In this document: positions 22,022-33,135 of the stretch, in pieces | Layout: every line of letters starts with the position of its first letter | Numbering within the stretch: position 1 is the stretch's first letter | Source: Stenopsyche tienmushanensis | Lineage: Eukaryota > Arthropoda > Insecta > Trichoptera > Stenopsychidae | Assembly: GCA_008973525.1 (NCBI GenBank) | Contig: WACJ01000007.1 | Location: 806,001-870,000, forward strand | DNA: 64,000 bases | Reading direction: 5' to 3' | The notes under the pieces: generated by a model | Database searches by the model: none | The model's input: only the letters and a program-made list of their open reading frames with translations | Told to the model about the DNA's origin: nothing | Translations under genes and position numbers: made by a program

Positions 22022-22745
22022 TATATAATTCCATTGTTGTTCATATTTGTAAACAATGTTGAGTTTAAGGCTTAAAAATATCAAAATTTAAATTGGAACG
22101 TAAGAAAATGATTTTTTACAAACTTGGAATCTGGTTGTGTGGTTTTCTTAGTGTTTGCGGCGAAAATTTATATTTGCGGATAAATGCGTTCATTGAGGGC
22201 AAAATTTTAGTTCCGGCCCTGCACGTCAGGAAAAAATGAGCGGAAGCGCACGGTGGTGCACTCTGGAGGCGGTAATTTGTCAGGAGCAAACACGGGCCGC
22301 GGTGGCGCGTGATTGGTTTCCGGCGCGCACCGGAAGCGCACGACGCGGACGCGGGAAACGACGCCATTTTTTATACTCATTTCAACTGCAAACAATCTTT
22401 ACTTCTATTTTCCGCGTTATTTATCATGGCTTGCAGAATATTTTCTGGGAAGATGCTATTGTACCAATTGTAAAGCCAACATATTACACGGCTTATATTA
22501 CTCAAAATTAAATAATTCAATTATCAAAGTGGTTTATACGTATATGTACATTTTAGTTAACGTAAGCTAATATATTATCACGCAATATTTTTTCATTTCA
22601 ATTTTTTGCATTAATTAGCTTATAAAAGTCTAGTAAAATTATTTTTTCAAACTGATTAAAAATTGTGTATAGTTTTCGAAAATATTTTTTTCGAAAAAGC
22701 AATCCCCAACCCTAACCCAAAAAAACATTTATGAGTCATAAGTTA
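22022..22745. other. Unique sequence with GC-rich island 22200-22375
   Basis: The island (CGGCCCTGCACGTCAGG, GAGCGGAAGCGCACGG and a second GGAAGCGCACGACGCGG) is sharply GC-rich and CpG-containing within AT-rich DNA. It is open on both strands (22116-22395 - and 22236-22570 +) without recognisable protein motifs. It could be a promoter-like or 5'-exon island; no gene is confirmed. Confidence 0.4.
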
Positions 22746-23590
22746 TGACTACGGAATCCAATTCCAAGCCAAAATTTCGATCCCGGGATCAGTCCCGGGA
22801 TCCCAGAGTCGGGATTTTCAATTGTTTTAGGAAATTACATTGATAAATTTGATCAAAAAATACTAATAAGTCCATTTGTTTAATATAAAAAATAATCTGA
22901 AGACGAAGAAGAATTTTATTTATTTTAGAAAAGATAAAAATACAATTCAAAAATAGACAAATAAAACACTAAAAAATTCAAATATTATGTTGAAAATATG
23001 ACCGAAGTAACATTAAAGCATAGAGTGTCTCGTCATTTAGTCTTGATCTGATTTTGGAAACCTTTTGGAAAACTTTTTTTTTTTTTCGTCATCAGATATT
23101 TAAATGCTAGTTCGAGTTGATGACCGCGTGAGCCCCCATTTTCGTCAAACACCATCAGTGTGACTGATAAAATTCCTTTTTGCTGAGACACGAACTAAAA
23201 CTCGCCAAATTCCCGATTTCCCGACAAATTATTTATTTCCGTCGCTGCATATGAATACTCATATACTATAATACTTTGATGTGATTCATAACTATATTAC
23301 GGAGGAACACAAAAATTCTGAAACCCGTATCTATTATATTTCATATCGATGTTCCCATTATTAGGGTCGAGGTGTAGTAAATACATCACCGGTAGGGAAA
23401 GGTTAATATAACAACTTGAAAAGCATATATGTACTGTATATACATAGATTAGATAGTTATTGTAAATAGGAGTCACCTAAGCTCGCTAATTTGTAGTTAC
23501 GCCACTATTTTCAAACGTCCAGATTTCGGCGGAAATGTCTCGATTTAGTATCCTTCATCGTGCTGGTGAGACGGATTCCCTAGTTACTAC
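22742..23590 (-). mobile_element. hAT MITE, TAGGGAATCC family, longest copy
   Basis: The element is 22750-23582, bounded by TACGGAATCCAATTCC and its inverse GGATTCCCTA. The flanks GTTATGAC and GTTACTAC form a diverged 8-bp duplication (6 of 8). Near the left end it carries the palindrome GATCCCGGGATCAGTCCCGGGATC. At 833 bp it is the largest family member here and shares its right half with 14826, 38283, 40240 and 53016. No transposase motif was recognised. Confidence 0.88.
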
Positions 23591-24045
23591 TACTAAATAC
23601 AAATTTTAAATGTAATGGCATTTTATGTAAATATGGAGTTTTTAATCGTGAAAATTGCCTGCAACATGTTTTAAGTTATAATTATCATATTTATTAACCA
23701 CTTCAGTACTGTATTTTATTAGACCAATAACGTCAGAGTAAACCTAATTCAAAACAATCGATTAAAATTATTACTGTTTTGGTTGCCAGGTTTATTAGCA
23801 CCCAGAGAATTTCCACCTTTTAAATAAGTTTGGATAAGTTGGTCAAATTTGGTTCATTGTTTTATTTATTAATAATCTATAGATGCGGTGGGCAACCATT
23901 CTTTATTTGGATGTTTTTCTATCTACAGCGATATTTTCATTCCTTGAAATACGCGATTTCACTTTTGCGCGGTATGTAGAATACAATAAAAAAAGTTAAA
24001 CAGTACTAGAAAATGAATGTAGAATACAATTATTTGAAAGTGTAT
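23591..24045. other. Unique AT-rich sequence
   Basis: No gene is seen. TTAACCACTTCAGTACTG (23696) could be another decayed TTAA-type end, unproven. Confidence 0.4.
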
Positions 24046-24427
24046 CCTTTTTATCCGCCACTTATCATCCGTACAAATCCACTTATCTGTCAGGATCGTC
24101 GCAATGTGTATGAAGTTTGTACATAAATAAATAAACACTGCCAAAAGCACACAATATTCGATAATTTCTTCGAGTAATCATAAACAATACACTTGAAATC
24201 GATTTATTATATCATTCACATTTCATTATTAGTCGATAAATTTGGGCTAATGATCTATACAATCGTTCGATATACGCAAGATACTCTCTCCGTCTTTGTT
24301 TTTCTCCAAATTCGACGTGCAAGACACTCTCTGTTTCTATCTCTCTCAGAACTCAATGTGCAAGTGCTTTTTTTCTGAATCACTGGAATTCGATCGCAAA
24401 TAGGCAACTGCACCACCTCACGGGCTA
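24046..24427 (+). mobile_element. TTAA-MITE family, 5'-truncated copy
   Basis: It begins in the ATCCGCCACTTATC block and follows the family to GCACCACCTCACGGGC, where the terminal TTAA has changed to CTAA. The 5' end (GAGTAGTGAG) is missing. Confidence 0.82.
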
Positions 24428-25266
24428 AAAAGCCGTGACCGTTACTTTCTTCTCCAAATAATTCTCTTGTAGATAAACTGTTTTGATATAAGCGTTAGGT
24501 TTATTAGTTGACAAACTCTTGTATGAAAATTATTCGATATTTCAGGACAACTTCGTTTATGTGCAAATGTTTTAGTATTTCAATTTATGAAATCTGGCAG
24601 CCAGAAATTTAAGAAAAAATCGGTAGAAATTGAGTGGAAGCTAAATTTATTACACTTGGTCTGATGAATTATATATATGAACTCAAAATGAATGATCTAC
24701 GAAAGCAATAAATAATATTGTATTTTTTTCATATTTCCCTGGATATATTTTATATCTTCGGTTATGCCAACGATTCCTGCGAATCATTTTTATATAATTG
24801 AATATTTTAAACTAATATTCAGATCCATTTTTATGAACTAAAATACACCGTGTTAAAAAGCGATGTGAAGATATGTGGTAAAATTTGAAATATATAAAGC
24901 AGAATTTATTTTATTGAAGAAAATTTAAATATCATTTTGATATGTCACCAGAAAGTTTGAATATCACTGCAACAACCTACTGCAAATATCAAGAAGTAAT
25001 TTTCTAATTTATCTTAAATCGAAACAACTCTTATTAGAGGTTGCTGTGAGTCTTCGTCTGTTCATTCTAAATTTAACTCGGGAATGCATTGAATCTAATT
25101 TCCTACGAAGAAATTATCAGTCACATATTTTCACTCTTAAACATATTGTCATCACGCATTATACTATTAAAAATAATGATTCGCAGATTCTCTTTAAGTG
25201 GTCTCTCCAAGAGTATGTCACCAAGTCAGAGGGTCAGAAGGCTATCTTTCAATTTAACGTGTCACA
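24428..25266. other. Unique AT-rich sequence
   Basis: Short frames at 25046-25270 are unremarkable. No gene is called. Confidence 0.45.
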
Positions 25267-25609
25267 TTAACCCTCCCGTGCCGATGGGGTACCTTCATTT
25301 CGATTTTATTCGAATAACTCCTCTAATATATATACTACGCATTTGAAACTTTTTGTATTTGTGGCAAAGCTCCCAAAGAATATATAATTAAAAAATCAGG
25401 ACTTTTTTTCAACCGCAAATAAGAGAAAATAATAAAATACAAAATTTGTTTATGAGTATTGTATACGTGTGCATTAGTGTGAATGCGTGTGAGATCGCAC
25501 TCGCCGTAGCTACCGGCATACCCTAAACTCTTTTGCATTGCTCTTTCAGTTGAGTTGAACGGACGCATTTCAATCCTAGTGCATCTTTTTCTTTTATACA
25601 TTGTAATAC

Positions 25610-25945
25610 AGTAGAACCTCGATTATCCAGACTAATTGGGGATGAAGGTAGTCCGGATACCGAAAAATCCGGATATTTCGAAAAAAAATTCATAACTAAC
25701 AGGGAAAGTATGAATAATTTTTACTCGTCTAGATTTAAAAACACATACACATATAACAAATTTTTTTTTATCAAAAAATCAAGTATCGATTAAAGCTCGC
25801 TCTTCTTTTAGAAGCTGATAAATCGCGAATATTCTAACGATATATAAGATATTTGAAGAAGGCAGATATTTCTTCAATTATTTCCTCATCATTAAAAATT
25901 TGAAATTCAGGATCGTTTGCATTGTAATTTAAACACTCGATTACA
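25610..25945 (-). pseudogene. 3' end of a Tigger/pogo element, nested in piggyBac
   Basis: CAGTAGAACCTCGATTATCC at 25610 followed by ATTGGGG is the classical Tigger/pogo terminus. On the minus strand, 25835-25925 encodes NDPEFQIFNDEEIIEEISAFF, split here as NDPEFQIFNDEE and IIEEISAFF, which resembles the acidic 'DPGFQxLTDxEI' C-terminal segment of Tigger transposases. The rest of the transposon is missing. Confidence 0.72.
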
Positions 25946-26034
25946 ATCGATTGCCTAGTGATTGAAGACTAGTGATCTAATTTTTATTGTACACAAAATG
26001 CATGATATTTTACACCCGATGTTCGTAAAATCGG

Positions 26035-26515
26035 TCAAACAAAAGGCGATGGGTTTTCCCTCTTTATGTGGGGATCTTCGAATAGTCGACGATAACGTAG
26101 ATAAGGTAAACCGATTATCCAAAACTTTTGCAACTAATCACCAGGATTCCCAGCACTTAAGCGACAACAGCACAAAGCAGACGATTTCGAAATCATTAAA
26201 ATAATTATTCAAAAATAATCCTAAATCTTTAACCAATACTAAAATAATCACTCCGTTAGAAACTTTTATAAAGAAAAAAGAAAGATTAAAAACAAAAAAT
26301 CCATAGGTTCGATGAAATTGATAATACAATAATTAAAAACTTCCCACAAAAGTTTTCAATGCATGCAAATCAGTTATTATCTCACTTTATGGAAATTTGC
26401 AAAGGTAATTGCGATTTAAAAATGGCGATAATGTAGATAAGGCAAATCCACTAGCCAAAGATTTTGCGACTAATCACCAGGATTCCCAGCTCTTAACCAA
26501 TAACAGCACAAACAT
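26035..26515 (+). pseudogene. Degraded Jockey-type ORF2 fragment (duplicated)
   Basis: The translation in shifting frames parallels residues about 375-500 of the intact ORF2. GDLRIVDDNVDKVNRLSKTF matches KNNKIAETDLDKTNMLAETF, TKQTISKSLK matches TKKAVSRSIR, and TKIITPLETFIKKKE plus LKTKNP match the KLITPIELNKF / LKSKKSPGFD region. A second partial repeat of the same piece occurs at 26428-26512 (DNVDKANPLAKDFATNHQDS). It is an old relative of the LINE at 6240 and sits inside the piggyBac relic. Confidence 0.75.
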
Positions 26516-26537
26516 TTAAAGTTTTTATGGAGATGAT

Positions 26538-26743
26538 TGAAATAGCTGCCATGAATGCTTATACTTTATGGATAACCAAATTTCCAGATTGGAGAAAAGG
26601 TGATCAAAGCTGTCGCAAAATATTTTTCAAGAGCTTACCTTGAAATAGCTGCCTTGAATGCTTATACTTTATGGATAACCAAATTTCCAGATTGGAGAAA
26701 AGGTGATCAAAGCTGTCGCAAAATATTTTTCAAGAGCTTGCCA
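26538..26743 (+). repeat. 103-bp tandem duplication in piggyBac coding sequence
   Basis: Two adjacent nearly identical units begin TGAAATAGCTGCC (26538 and 26641) and end TTTTTCAAGAGCTT. The 103-bp period is not a multiple of three, so the duplication shifts the reading frame. Confidence 0.92.
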
Positions 26744-27019
26744 TTGCAGTTGGTAGAAAATAATGCGAATGACCGAAAAATTAAATGTAATAATTTTAAG
26801 AGAATGGAGAGAGATAGTTTCAATATATTTTCTAAGTATATCGGAACAGAAACAGAAGAAATGTCTGCACCATCAGTTTCTCGTAAAAGGGCTAAATGCA
26901 ATTTTTGTCCGCGTAATGATGCCAGAAAGATGTTTCTTCAATGTTCCTTGTGCAAAAAATCAATATGCACCCTTCATAGAGTACAGAAAAAGGCATTATT
27001 TTGTAAAGACTGTACATAA
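26634..27019 (+). pseudogene. piggyBac transposase C-terminal fragment
   Basis: About 128 codons end at TAA. The frame begins within the second unit of the 103-bp duplication (ALNAYTLWITKFPDWRK) and continues into the Cys-rich tail: CNFCPRNDARKMFLQCSLC, then KKSICTLHR and FCKDC. This fits the C-terminal cross-brace zinc domain typical of piggyBac transposases, with all the expected Cys/His pairs visible. Upstream catalytic Asp residues are absent because that part is lost. The well-kept C-terminus suggests a fairly recent death, or a conserved module. Confidence 0.88.
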
Positions 27020-27504
27020 TTTGCAACAATTAATTTGTTATAATTTAGTAATATTTTAATTCGTTATAAATATAATATGTATGTTTTTATTGAAGTTAGT
27101 GTATAAATAAATACATTATAATATAGTATGCATATTTATGTAAAATATATCATTTTTTATTTTAAAAATTAATTCCGTAACAAACATTTAAAATGTTATG
27201 TATACTTTGCAAACGCTCTGTAGCTTGAGAGTGTGACTCATCGTGCAGGCAGGGCTCGCATTCGAGAACATGATCTCTTGGTGACGCTATGTCGCTGCTC
27301 GCTGTCATTTTTCCTAAATTTTGATCAAATTTCGATCAAATGTCGTAATTTATGATGAAATATTATAATTAAGAAGAAAGGTACCCTCTTTACAATAAGT
27401 TTGTGTTTCAAACAGCCTAAATTTTAACTTAAAATTTTTGGGGTCTCTTAGGTCCCCCATCGGATCCTAAAGCTCATTTCTAAGCATCGTGACGGAAAGG
27501 TTAA

Positions 27505-30200
27505 GTGGATTTTTGAGATGTACGTGAACAAACAGACGATGGCACCTCCATTTAAATGTATTTTATTTATTGTATAACGAGTTGATGTACATTTATAATA
27601 TAAGGAAGATTTATGCTAATCGAATTAAAGTATTATTCTTGCATTGGCCTGCAAAAGATCGCGCCAATAACCTTATGATATCACATGTTATAATTCAAAG
27701 AAACCAATTACAGCATCATCAACAACAAGCTTATATTTGTAATTTTGCTGGTTAATAATTTTCTAGAATCTTATCTATTTATCGACAGTAGGATCTAGAC
27801 TAGAAGAACTAGAATTGTTGTTAATAGACTACATTAGCCAACATCTACTGTAAATTTCCAACTTAAAATGTGCGCTGTCACTAAAAAACACATTTCACAA
27901 ATAGCATAAGTAAACCTTAATTTTAACGCAATTTTCCTACCCTTAAAATTGATATGTTTTTAATTTGTTTTTATTATCCCGGAAGCCAATAAAATCTGTG
28001 CATCATCATGTAATCATCAACCGATGACTTTTAAATAGTCTGGATACGAATGCTCGGTTTCATCGGATGAATAATTGTAAGAGGTCATTAATAAAGCTAT
28101 AATAATGGGAATTTAGAGTCTCCCGGACGGATATCCCTTCAAAACACCAAACGCCCACTGGCATCAAAGTAATTTATCACCTGTCATCGCGTTCGCAGGA
28201 ATTAAACACACAAATGCATTATTTTTCACAACTTAAAATATATATATATTAAGTGTAAATATGTTAATATCTAAAACAGTTTTTACATTAAAAATAAAGC
28301 TTTTGGTGTATTAATTCATGATGGATTATTTTTGAAATATCTCCCTACATCCCAGCATTGAAGGCTTTATGCTATTTTAATTATTGTTATGTCAATACGA
28401 TCAATTTTATCTCGCCGATCATTGTTTTTTGATGAATTTGAAATATCTGAAATTAAATGGGGGGCGACTATTCAAAGCCGGTTTCTATATAATCACGAAA
28501 ATTAGAAAGCCCATTCGATGAAAGAGGGTATATTTATCCCACAGGAGCATTTAGAAGGGAAGGGTGCTTTTGCCCCCGGAAGCCCGACTTCGAATCTCGG
28601 CGTAACATATAATTTTATTTCAATCATCGACTTTGGTGGTACAAACAATGGCATCGATATAATGACATGTATTACTATCGGGGTGCGTTTCAACCTAATG
28701 AGTTTGGGAATGAGGGGCATTTAAGCAATTTTTCAATTTATTTTGTAGCGATGTTTGTTTTCTTCCTTTTTTTGCAGTGATTTAAAATATTCAGCATCAC
28801 GTATATGTTGAGGTAACATCTTTGAATATACAGATATTTACTATTTTATTCTATTAAATATTCCTATTTAATGATTTATGCATTCGTTCAATTCTCGCTA
28901 TTTTACTTTTGGGAACAATTTTGTATTTATAATCCAACTTATGCATTCAATCATTTCAATCAATTTGGTAGAAATCAATGAATAGATGGATCCCTCATGG
29001 GATTTAATTTCTTAATAATAGTATGTCGCGTTGGAACCAGAAATAATTCATCACAGGATGTGATCCATTTTATCCCTATTGTTTTAGCACCCTAATGCAT
29101 TAGCAATCATAAAAAAATGGCAGATGTTGATACGAAATACCATTTAAACCTTCATTGTTCTTCCATTAATTTATATATTCCAACAGACTAATTGATTCGC
29201 ATATTTTTTTAGAAGTGTAAAAACAATTCATTAACCCCCATTCGTTGAAATCTCTTGATCATCAACAAAATTTGTGAACTTTACTTTCACACTTTATGTT
29301 ATTTTTTATTATATTATATTACTTTTTAATATTATATTACTTTGAAATCTCATAATTTTTATCAATCTAATGAAACAAACAGCAAAACAATGACTTATCC
29401 AACAAGATTCGTTCATCACTACCGTAAGTCAATTTCTTTTATCATTCTATACAGTTAACAACTGTTTTGTAATCGTAACAAGCTTTTTAATTACCATTTG
29501 TCAGTGAGTTACGTTTATTTTTGATCCATGTGCTTTTGTCACATAAGCTGATTACCATTATTTCAAATGCTCTAAAGATTGCTTTGATTTAACTTTTAGT
29601 GTATGTTTCATTACATTAACTGTATCACCAACAAGCCCATTGCATAGCCTTAATAAATATAATAGTATGGGAAGCAGAGACTGAAATTTTGCACTCATCT
29701 CCACAAAGCTAATTTTTTACTACAGTCAGTGTATATAAAAATCAGGAAAGTTATAGTTTACAAAGCTTTCAACGTTGGGAATATTAATAACAATTTTTTA
29801 AACCTGAATAAATTTACATACCGCGATTAAATTAAAATATAAAATTAGGAACTATGAGTGAATAACATGAACCTATTCTAATGATGATTTTAGCCATATT
29901 TCAATAATGCTTTACATTCATTTTTTGGATCATGAATCCATAACTTAACCGTGTCGCCCCTGAAAGTGAAAAATAATTGAAGATGTTTCTGGTTTCATTT
30001 CGATACCATTCATATTCAACTAGAAATCCTCAAATCCGCAAAACTATCCAAAGGCCTAAGATATGTATATCGACTAAAAAATCGCAAATGATAGTAACAC
30101 GTCAATTGAAAGGATTACATCTATGTTATCTACATCATACATTTACCTTTTCATTCGCTGGATATTGAAGGCAGCATGAATTTTATTTATGATTGCTTAC
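27505..30200. other. Unique sequence
   Basis: AT-rich background. The stretch 28500-28724 is a distinct, GC-richer block listed separately. No gene or TE was otherwise identified; several short frames (27570-27755, 29977-30168) look like chance. Confidence 0.4.
28500..28724. other. GC-richer block open on both strands
   Basis: It carries an ATG-led plus frame (28518-28724, 68 codons) and an opposite frame (28502-28720, 72 codons). The plus translation includes IDFGGTNNGIDIMT; neither strand matches a family I know. It contains ACAAACAATGG, a Sox-like site. This could be a conserved non-coding element or a short exon. Confidence 0.25.
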
Positions 30201-30292
30201 CCAGCAGGTCACCTGATTGAACGTATCGAAGAACGCTCTCGCTACTGTCTCGATAAGAAATGTGGGTAGTTTATAAAGACTTTCTGGGTATG
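30200..30292 (-). repeat. SINE-like family, inverted partial copy
   Basis: The block AGGTCACCTGATTGAACGTA, then TCGCTACTGTCTCGATA and AGACTTTCTGGGTA, is the complement of the body seen at 61095-61190. Confidence 0.7.
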
Positions 30293-30301
30293 TGATGCTT
30301 A

Positions 30302-30352
30302 ACACTTTGACGCACACAACCGTCAAATCCCGTCATACGGCAGCAAAAAAAA
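30302..30352 (+). repeat. Possible TTAA-type transposon end
   Basis: TTAACACTTTGACGCACACA followed by CCGTCATACGGC resembles piggyBac-like termini. No partner end was found. Confidence 0.3.
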
Positions 30353-30371
30353 TTATTGCGTCTGATAAGTA

Positions 30372-31279
30372 CACTCAAACCTCTTTTTGTGCGATTTTTT
30401 TGTGCGATTTCAAAGTTATACGGTTTTTCTTAAAACATTTTTTTTTTATTTTATAAAGATAACGTATCGAGATATTTTGTATAAAATAGGAAATAAATCA
30501 TTAACACCAACTGAAATTTAGAAAAAAATATATATAATTTGGGACTATGTAAATCATATTGCATCTATCGTTGAATTACGATCAAGTATTTTATTCTGGT
30601 TTAGATTTTTGAAAAAAATACATTCTCCAAAGGAATTTCCAAAGTTCCAACTATTTACGGAGTTATAGCTATTTTAGCGCTGTAACATGGCCGGTCCTAC
30701 TATAATGACATCTTTTAACGCGTTTTTCTCGAGACTACTTTTTTCAACACGATTGACAACATATCTCGAGTTTTAATTAATTAATTAAATTCAAACTGTG
30801 TACGAATATTTTTTTATATAGAAGAGAGATAGAAAGAGAAAATCTACACAGAACAATGATGACATTGACACTGAGTATACTATTTCTTCCAAAGAAGAGA
30901 GCGATTTTGAATCATATCGAAAATCGCAACGAAAATTATCATACAGCGATGATAGTTTGTAATTAAAATAATTAGTATTTTTCCAGTGGATATCTGGTAT
31001 TTGAGATACCAGATGTCAAACATCCTTAAAATTTTACCAATGATGCAAGACGTCCTTTTAATTCTATCAAAAATGGTTTTTTTTAATTGTCTTATTGTTT
31101 TCCTGTTTTTTTTTATTAACTTTTTTTGTGCGATTTTGAATATATTTAATATAGCTGTTTCAAAGTTATGCGACTTTTAAAATCCATGGAATGCATCTTC
31201 ACTTTTTCTATATTAGTCATAGCTTTTTTTGTGCGATTTTCCGCAGAACGCATTTACCGCACAAAAAAAAGTTTAAGTG
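30372..31279 (+). mobile_element. TA-flanked 'TTTTTGTGCG' DNA transposon, copy 3
   Basis: The left end CACTCAAACCTCTTTTTGTG and the right end (inverse CACTTAAACTTTTTTTTGTG) are flanked by TA at 30370-30371 and 31280-31281. Length is 908 bp. It matches copy 2 through most of its length with a deletion of about 190 bp. The acidic end frame is kept (about 30820-30962, ending SYSDDSL and a stop) but lacks the ATG present in copy 2. Confidence 0.92.
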
Positions 31280-31281
31280 TA

Positions 31282-32768
31282 TATGCATACCATCTTTGCG
31301 AACATTTCATATCGTATCTCACATCGACGAAACTCATCAAAACAAAGACAAAACCAAGTTTTACAAATTATCATACAATATATTCTCAGGTAATGTCAGG
31401 TAGAAGATTACAATAAATATTATTTGAATTGTAAAACGACCAATAATGATAGAATTTCAATAATAAGACCACTTGTTGACATCGTTGTTTCGAATTTTCA
31501 AAATATATATTCTCCATCGAAAAAAATTCTTTAGATGAATCTCTTTTTCGTCGAGGGCGATTGTGGTTAGGACAATACATGAAAAGATAGAAAGCTAAGT
31601 ATGGTATCAAATTTTATGAATTGTTTTCCCCAAATGGATACATCCATAATATAGAAATCTATATAGGATGGTTATTTGATAACGAACCTAGGGGAACCAA
31701 AATCGATGACAATGTAGTAACATTGATGAATCCATTTCTTTACAAAGGTGTGCATCAAACGGTTAATAAGTAATTAATTAATAAGTAATCTCGATATTGC
31801 TCCTACACTTCTTTATTATTTGATGGATAAAAAGATATCATCTTATACATATATTTTTTTGTGCATTAAGGGGCTTTAACTGAAGTTTTTAATGAAATAT
31901 GCTTTCAAAAGTGAGATCCTATTAAAAACAACATATGTCAACAATTAACTGCGTTATTATAACGATTTTATAACCGAAAATATTCAAAATATTTCCCAGT
32001 TAATCGGGGATAAATTGCATAACACGTAGCTGCCCTTCATGAACATAAATTTAGTAAAACCGTCTTCAGCACGGCCTCACATATAATTACGTATAATGAG
32101 CGCGTCAATGCGTCAACGATAAAAATAGTTATTTATAAATCGTAAATACATCAAAAAAGCTATGAGCATAAACAAACCTAAAAATATGCATATAAATTGT
32201 GGTAAGGTGATTATTTATTTATTTGTCACCCGGGCGAGTCACAATTACTTACCCCCTGGGGATACCGTTAATCGAATTTCAAGACCAGTTCTGTCAGACG
32301 TTCTGCTTCTGAGGATGTTTATTTAATGTCAATAATATTTATGGTAAGAAATTTTCACTGAAACCTATTTAGATATTAATTACAAAATATTATATTACCA
32401 CATCGGAGATTTTAATATACAAAGTACGGGCAAAATTATTAAAATGCATCTATAGTATTTTTTGAAGAGGTATGAAAATGTCACTAAACACATTATTTGT
32501 AGTGCATATATTATGTTTGATGATATTAACAACTTTTTGGTTAACAGCTTTGAATTATCACTAATAAAATTGTTGTTAAATTCGTTTTAAAATAGAATTT
32601 ATTGACTATAAACAGCATACGTGCCAATAAATTCATTCGAGAATATATGAAACACAAAAGGTCGAGGAATCAAACAACAGTATATCAAACTAATGGAAAA
32701 TAATCAAGAAAAAGCAACATCGATACAGGTATGCATAGAAAAATAATAGGACAAATACAGTCTAGATT
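31282..32768. other. Unique AT-rich sequence
   Basis: No gene is seen. A GC-richer spot at 32225-32330 (GTCACCCGGGCGAGTCAC) may be regulatory. The minus frame 31386-31610 has no recognisable motif. Confidence 0.4.
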
Positions 32769-33035
32769 GGCGGTTCTTAAACTTATGTAGTCCGAGGACC
32801 CTCTCTTGAGCGAATTTTTTTTCGCGGACTCCCTTTTGAATTTTTTTTTTGTGGACCCCATCTCAACCCTTTACCCCATCCCAACATTTTACGTCGTTCT
32901 TGAGACTTAATTTTTCAAACAAGCACACATTTATTGGTCAAATGTTGAGCAACACGGACCCCCACTTGAGCAAAATTTCTTTCGCGGACCCCCTTTTTAA
33001 CAATTTTTTTCGCGGACATTTGAATTTTTTTTTGG
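32769..33035 (+). mobile_element. hAT-type end with repeated TTTCGCGGACCCC units
   Basis: GGCGGTTCTTAAACTTATG then TCCGAGGACCC resembles the hAT end at 35035. Downstream, TTTTCGCGGACTCCCTTTTG-like units recur about five times (32812, 32848, 32950, 32980, 33005), a subterminal-repeat pattern typical of hAT elements. The other end is missing. Confidence 0.6.
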
Positions 33036-33092
33036 GCGGATACTCTCTCTGTCTTTGTTTCTCTCCAAACTCAACGTGCAAGATACTCTCTG
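33036..33092 (+). repeat. TTAA-MITE fragment
   Basis: It is only the GATACTCTCTCTGTCTTTG ... CTCAACGTGCAAGA block of the family. Confidence 0.65.
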
Positions 33093-33135
33093 TAGTGAAC
33101 TGTTTGTGGCTGCACTATTATGATGATAAGTTGTA
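33093..33135 (+). repeat. SINE-like tail fragment
   Basis: GTGAACTGTTTGTGGCTGCA followed by CTATTATGATGATAAG. Confidence 0.6.

Larger units (their letters stand above)
25267..27504 (+). mobile_element. piggyBac element relic with both TTAA ends
   Basis: The left end TTAACCCTCCCGTGCCGATG and the right end GTGACGGAAAGGTTAA (inverse TTAACCTTTCCGTCACGATG) are matching inverted repeats, each at a TTAA. Subterminal CCGATGGGGTACCT (left) recurs inverted as AGGTCCCCCATCGG (right). The body is 2230 bp. Inside, a piggyBac transposase C-terminus lies in the same orientation (26634-27019), but most of the transposase is replaced by Tigger and LINE fragments. It is dead. Confidence 0.82.

Noticed and set aside
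23696..23714. TTAACCACTTCAGTACTG as another TTAA-element end
   Set aside because: No second end and no sequence shared with the defined families.
25046..25346. Two overlapping plus frames
   Set aside because: One runs into the piggyBac terminal repeat, and neither shows motifs or coding bias.
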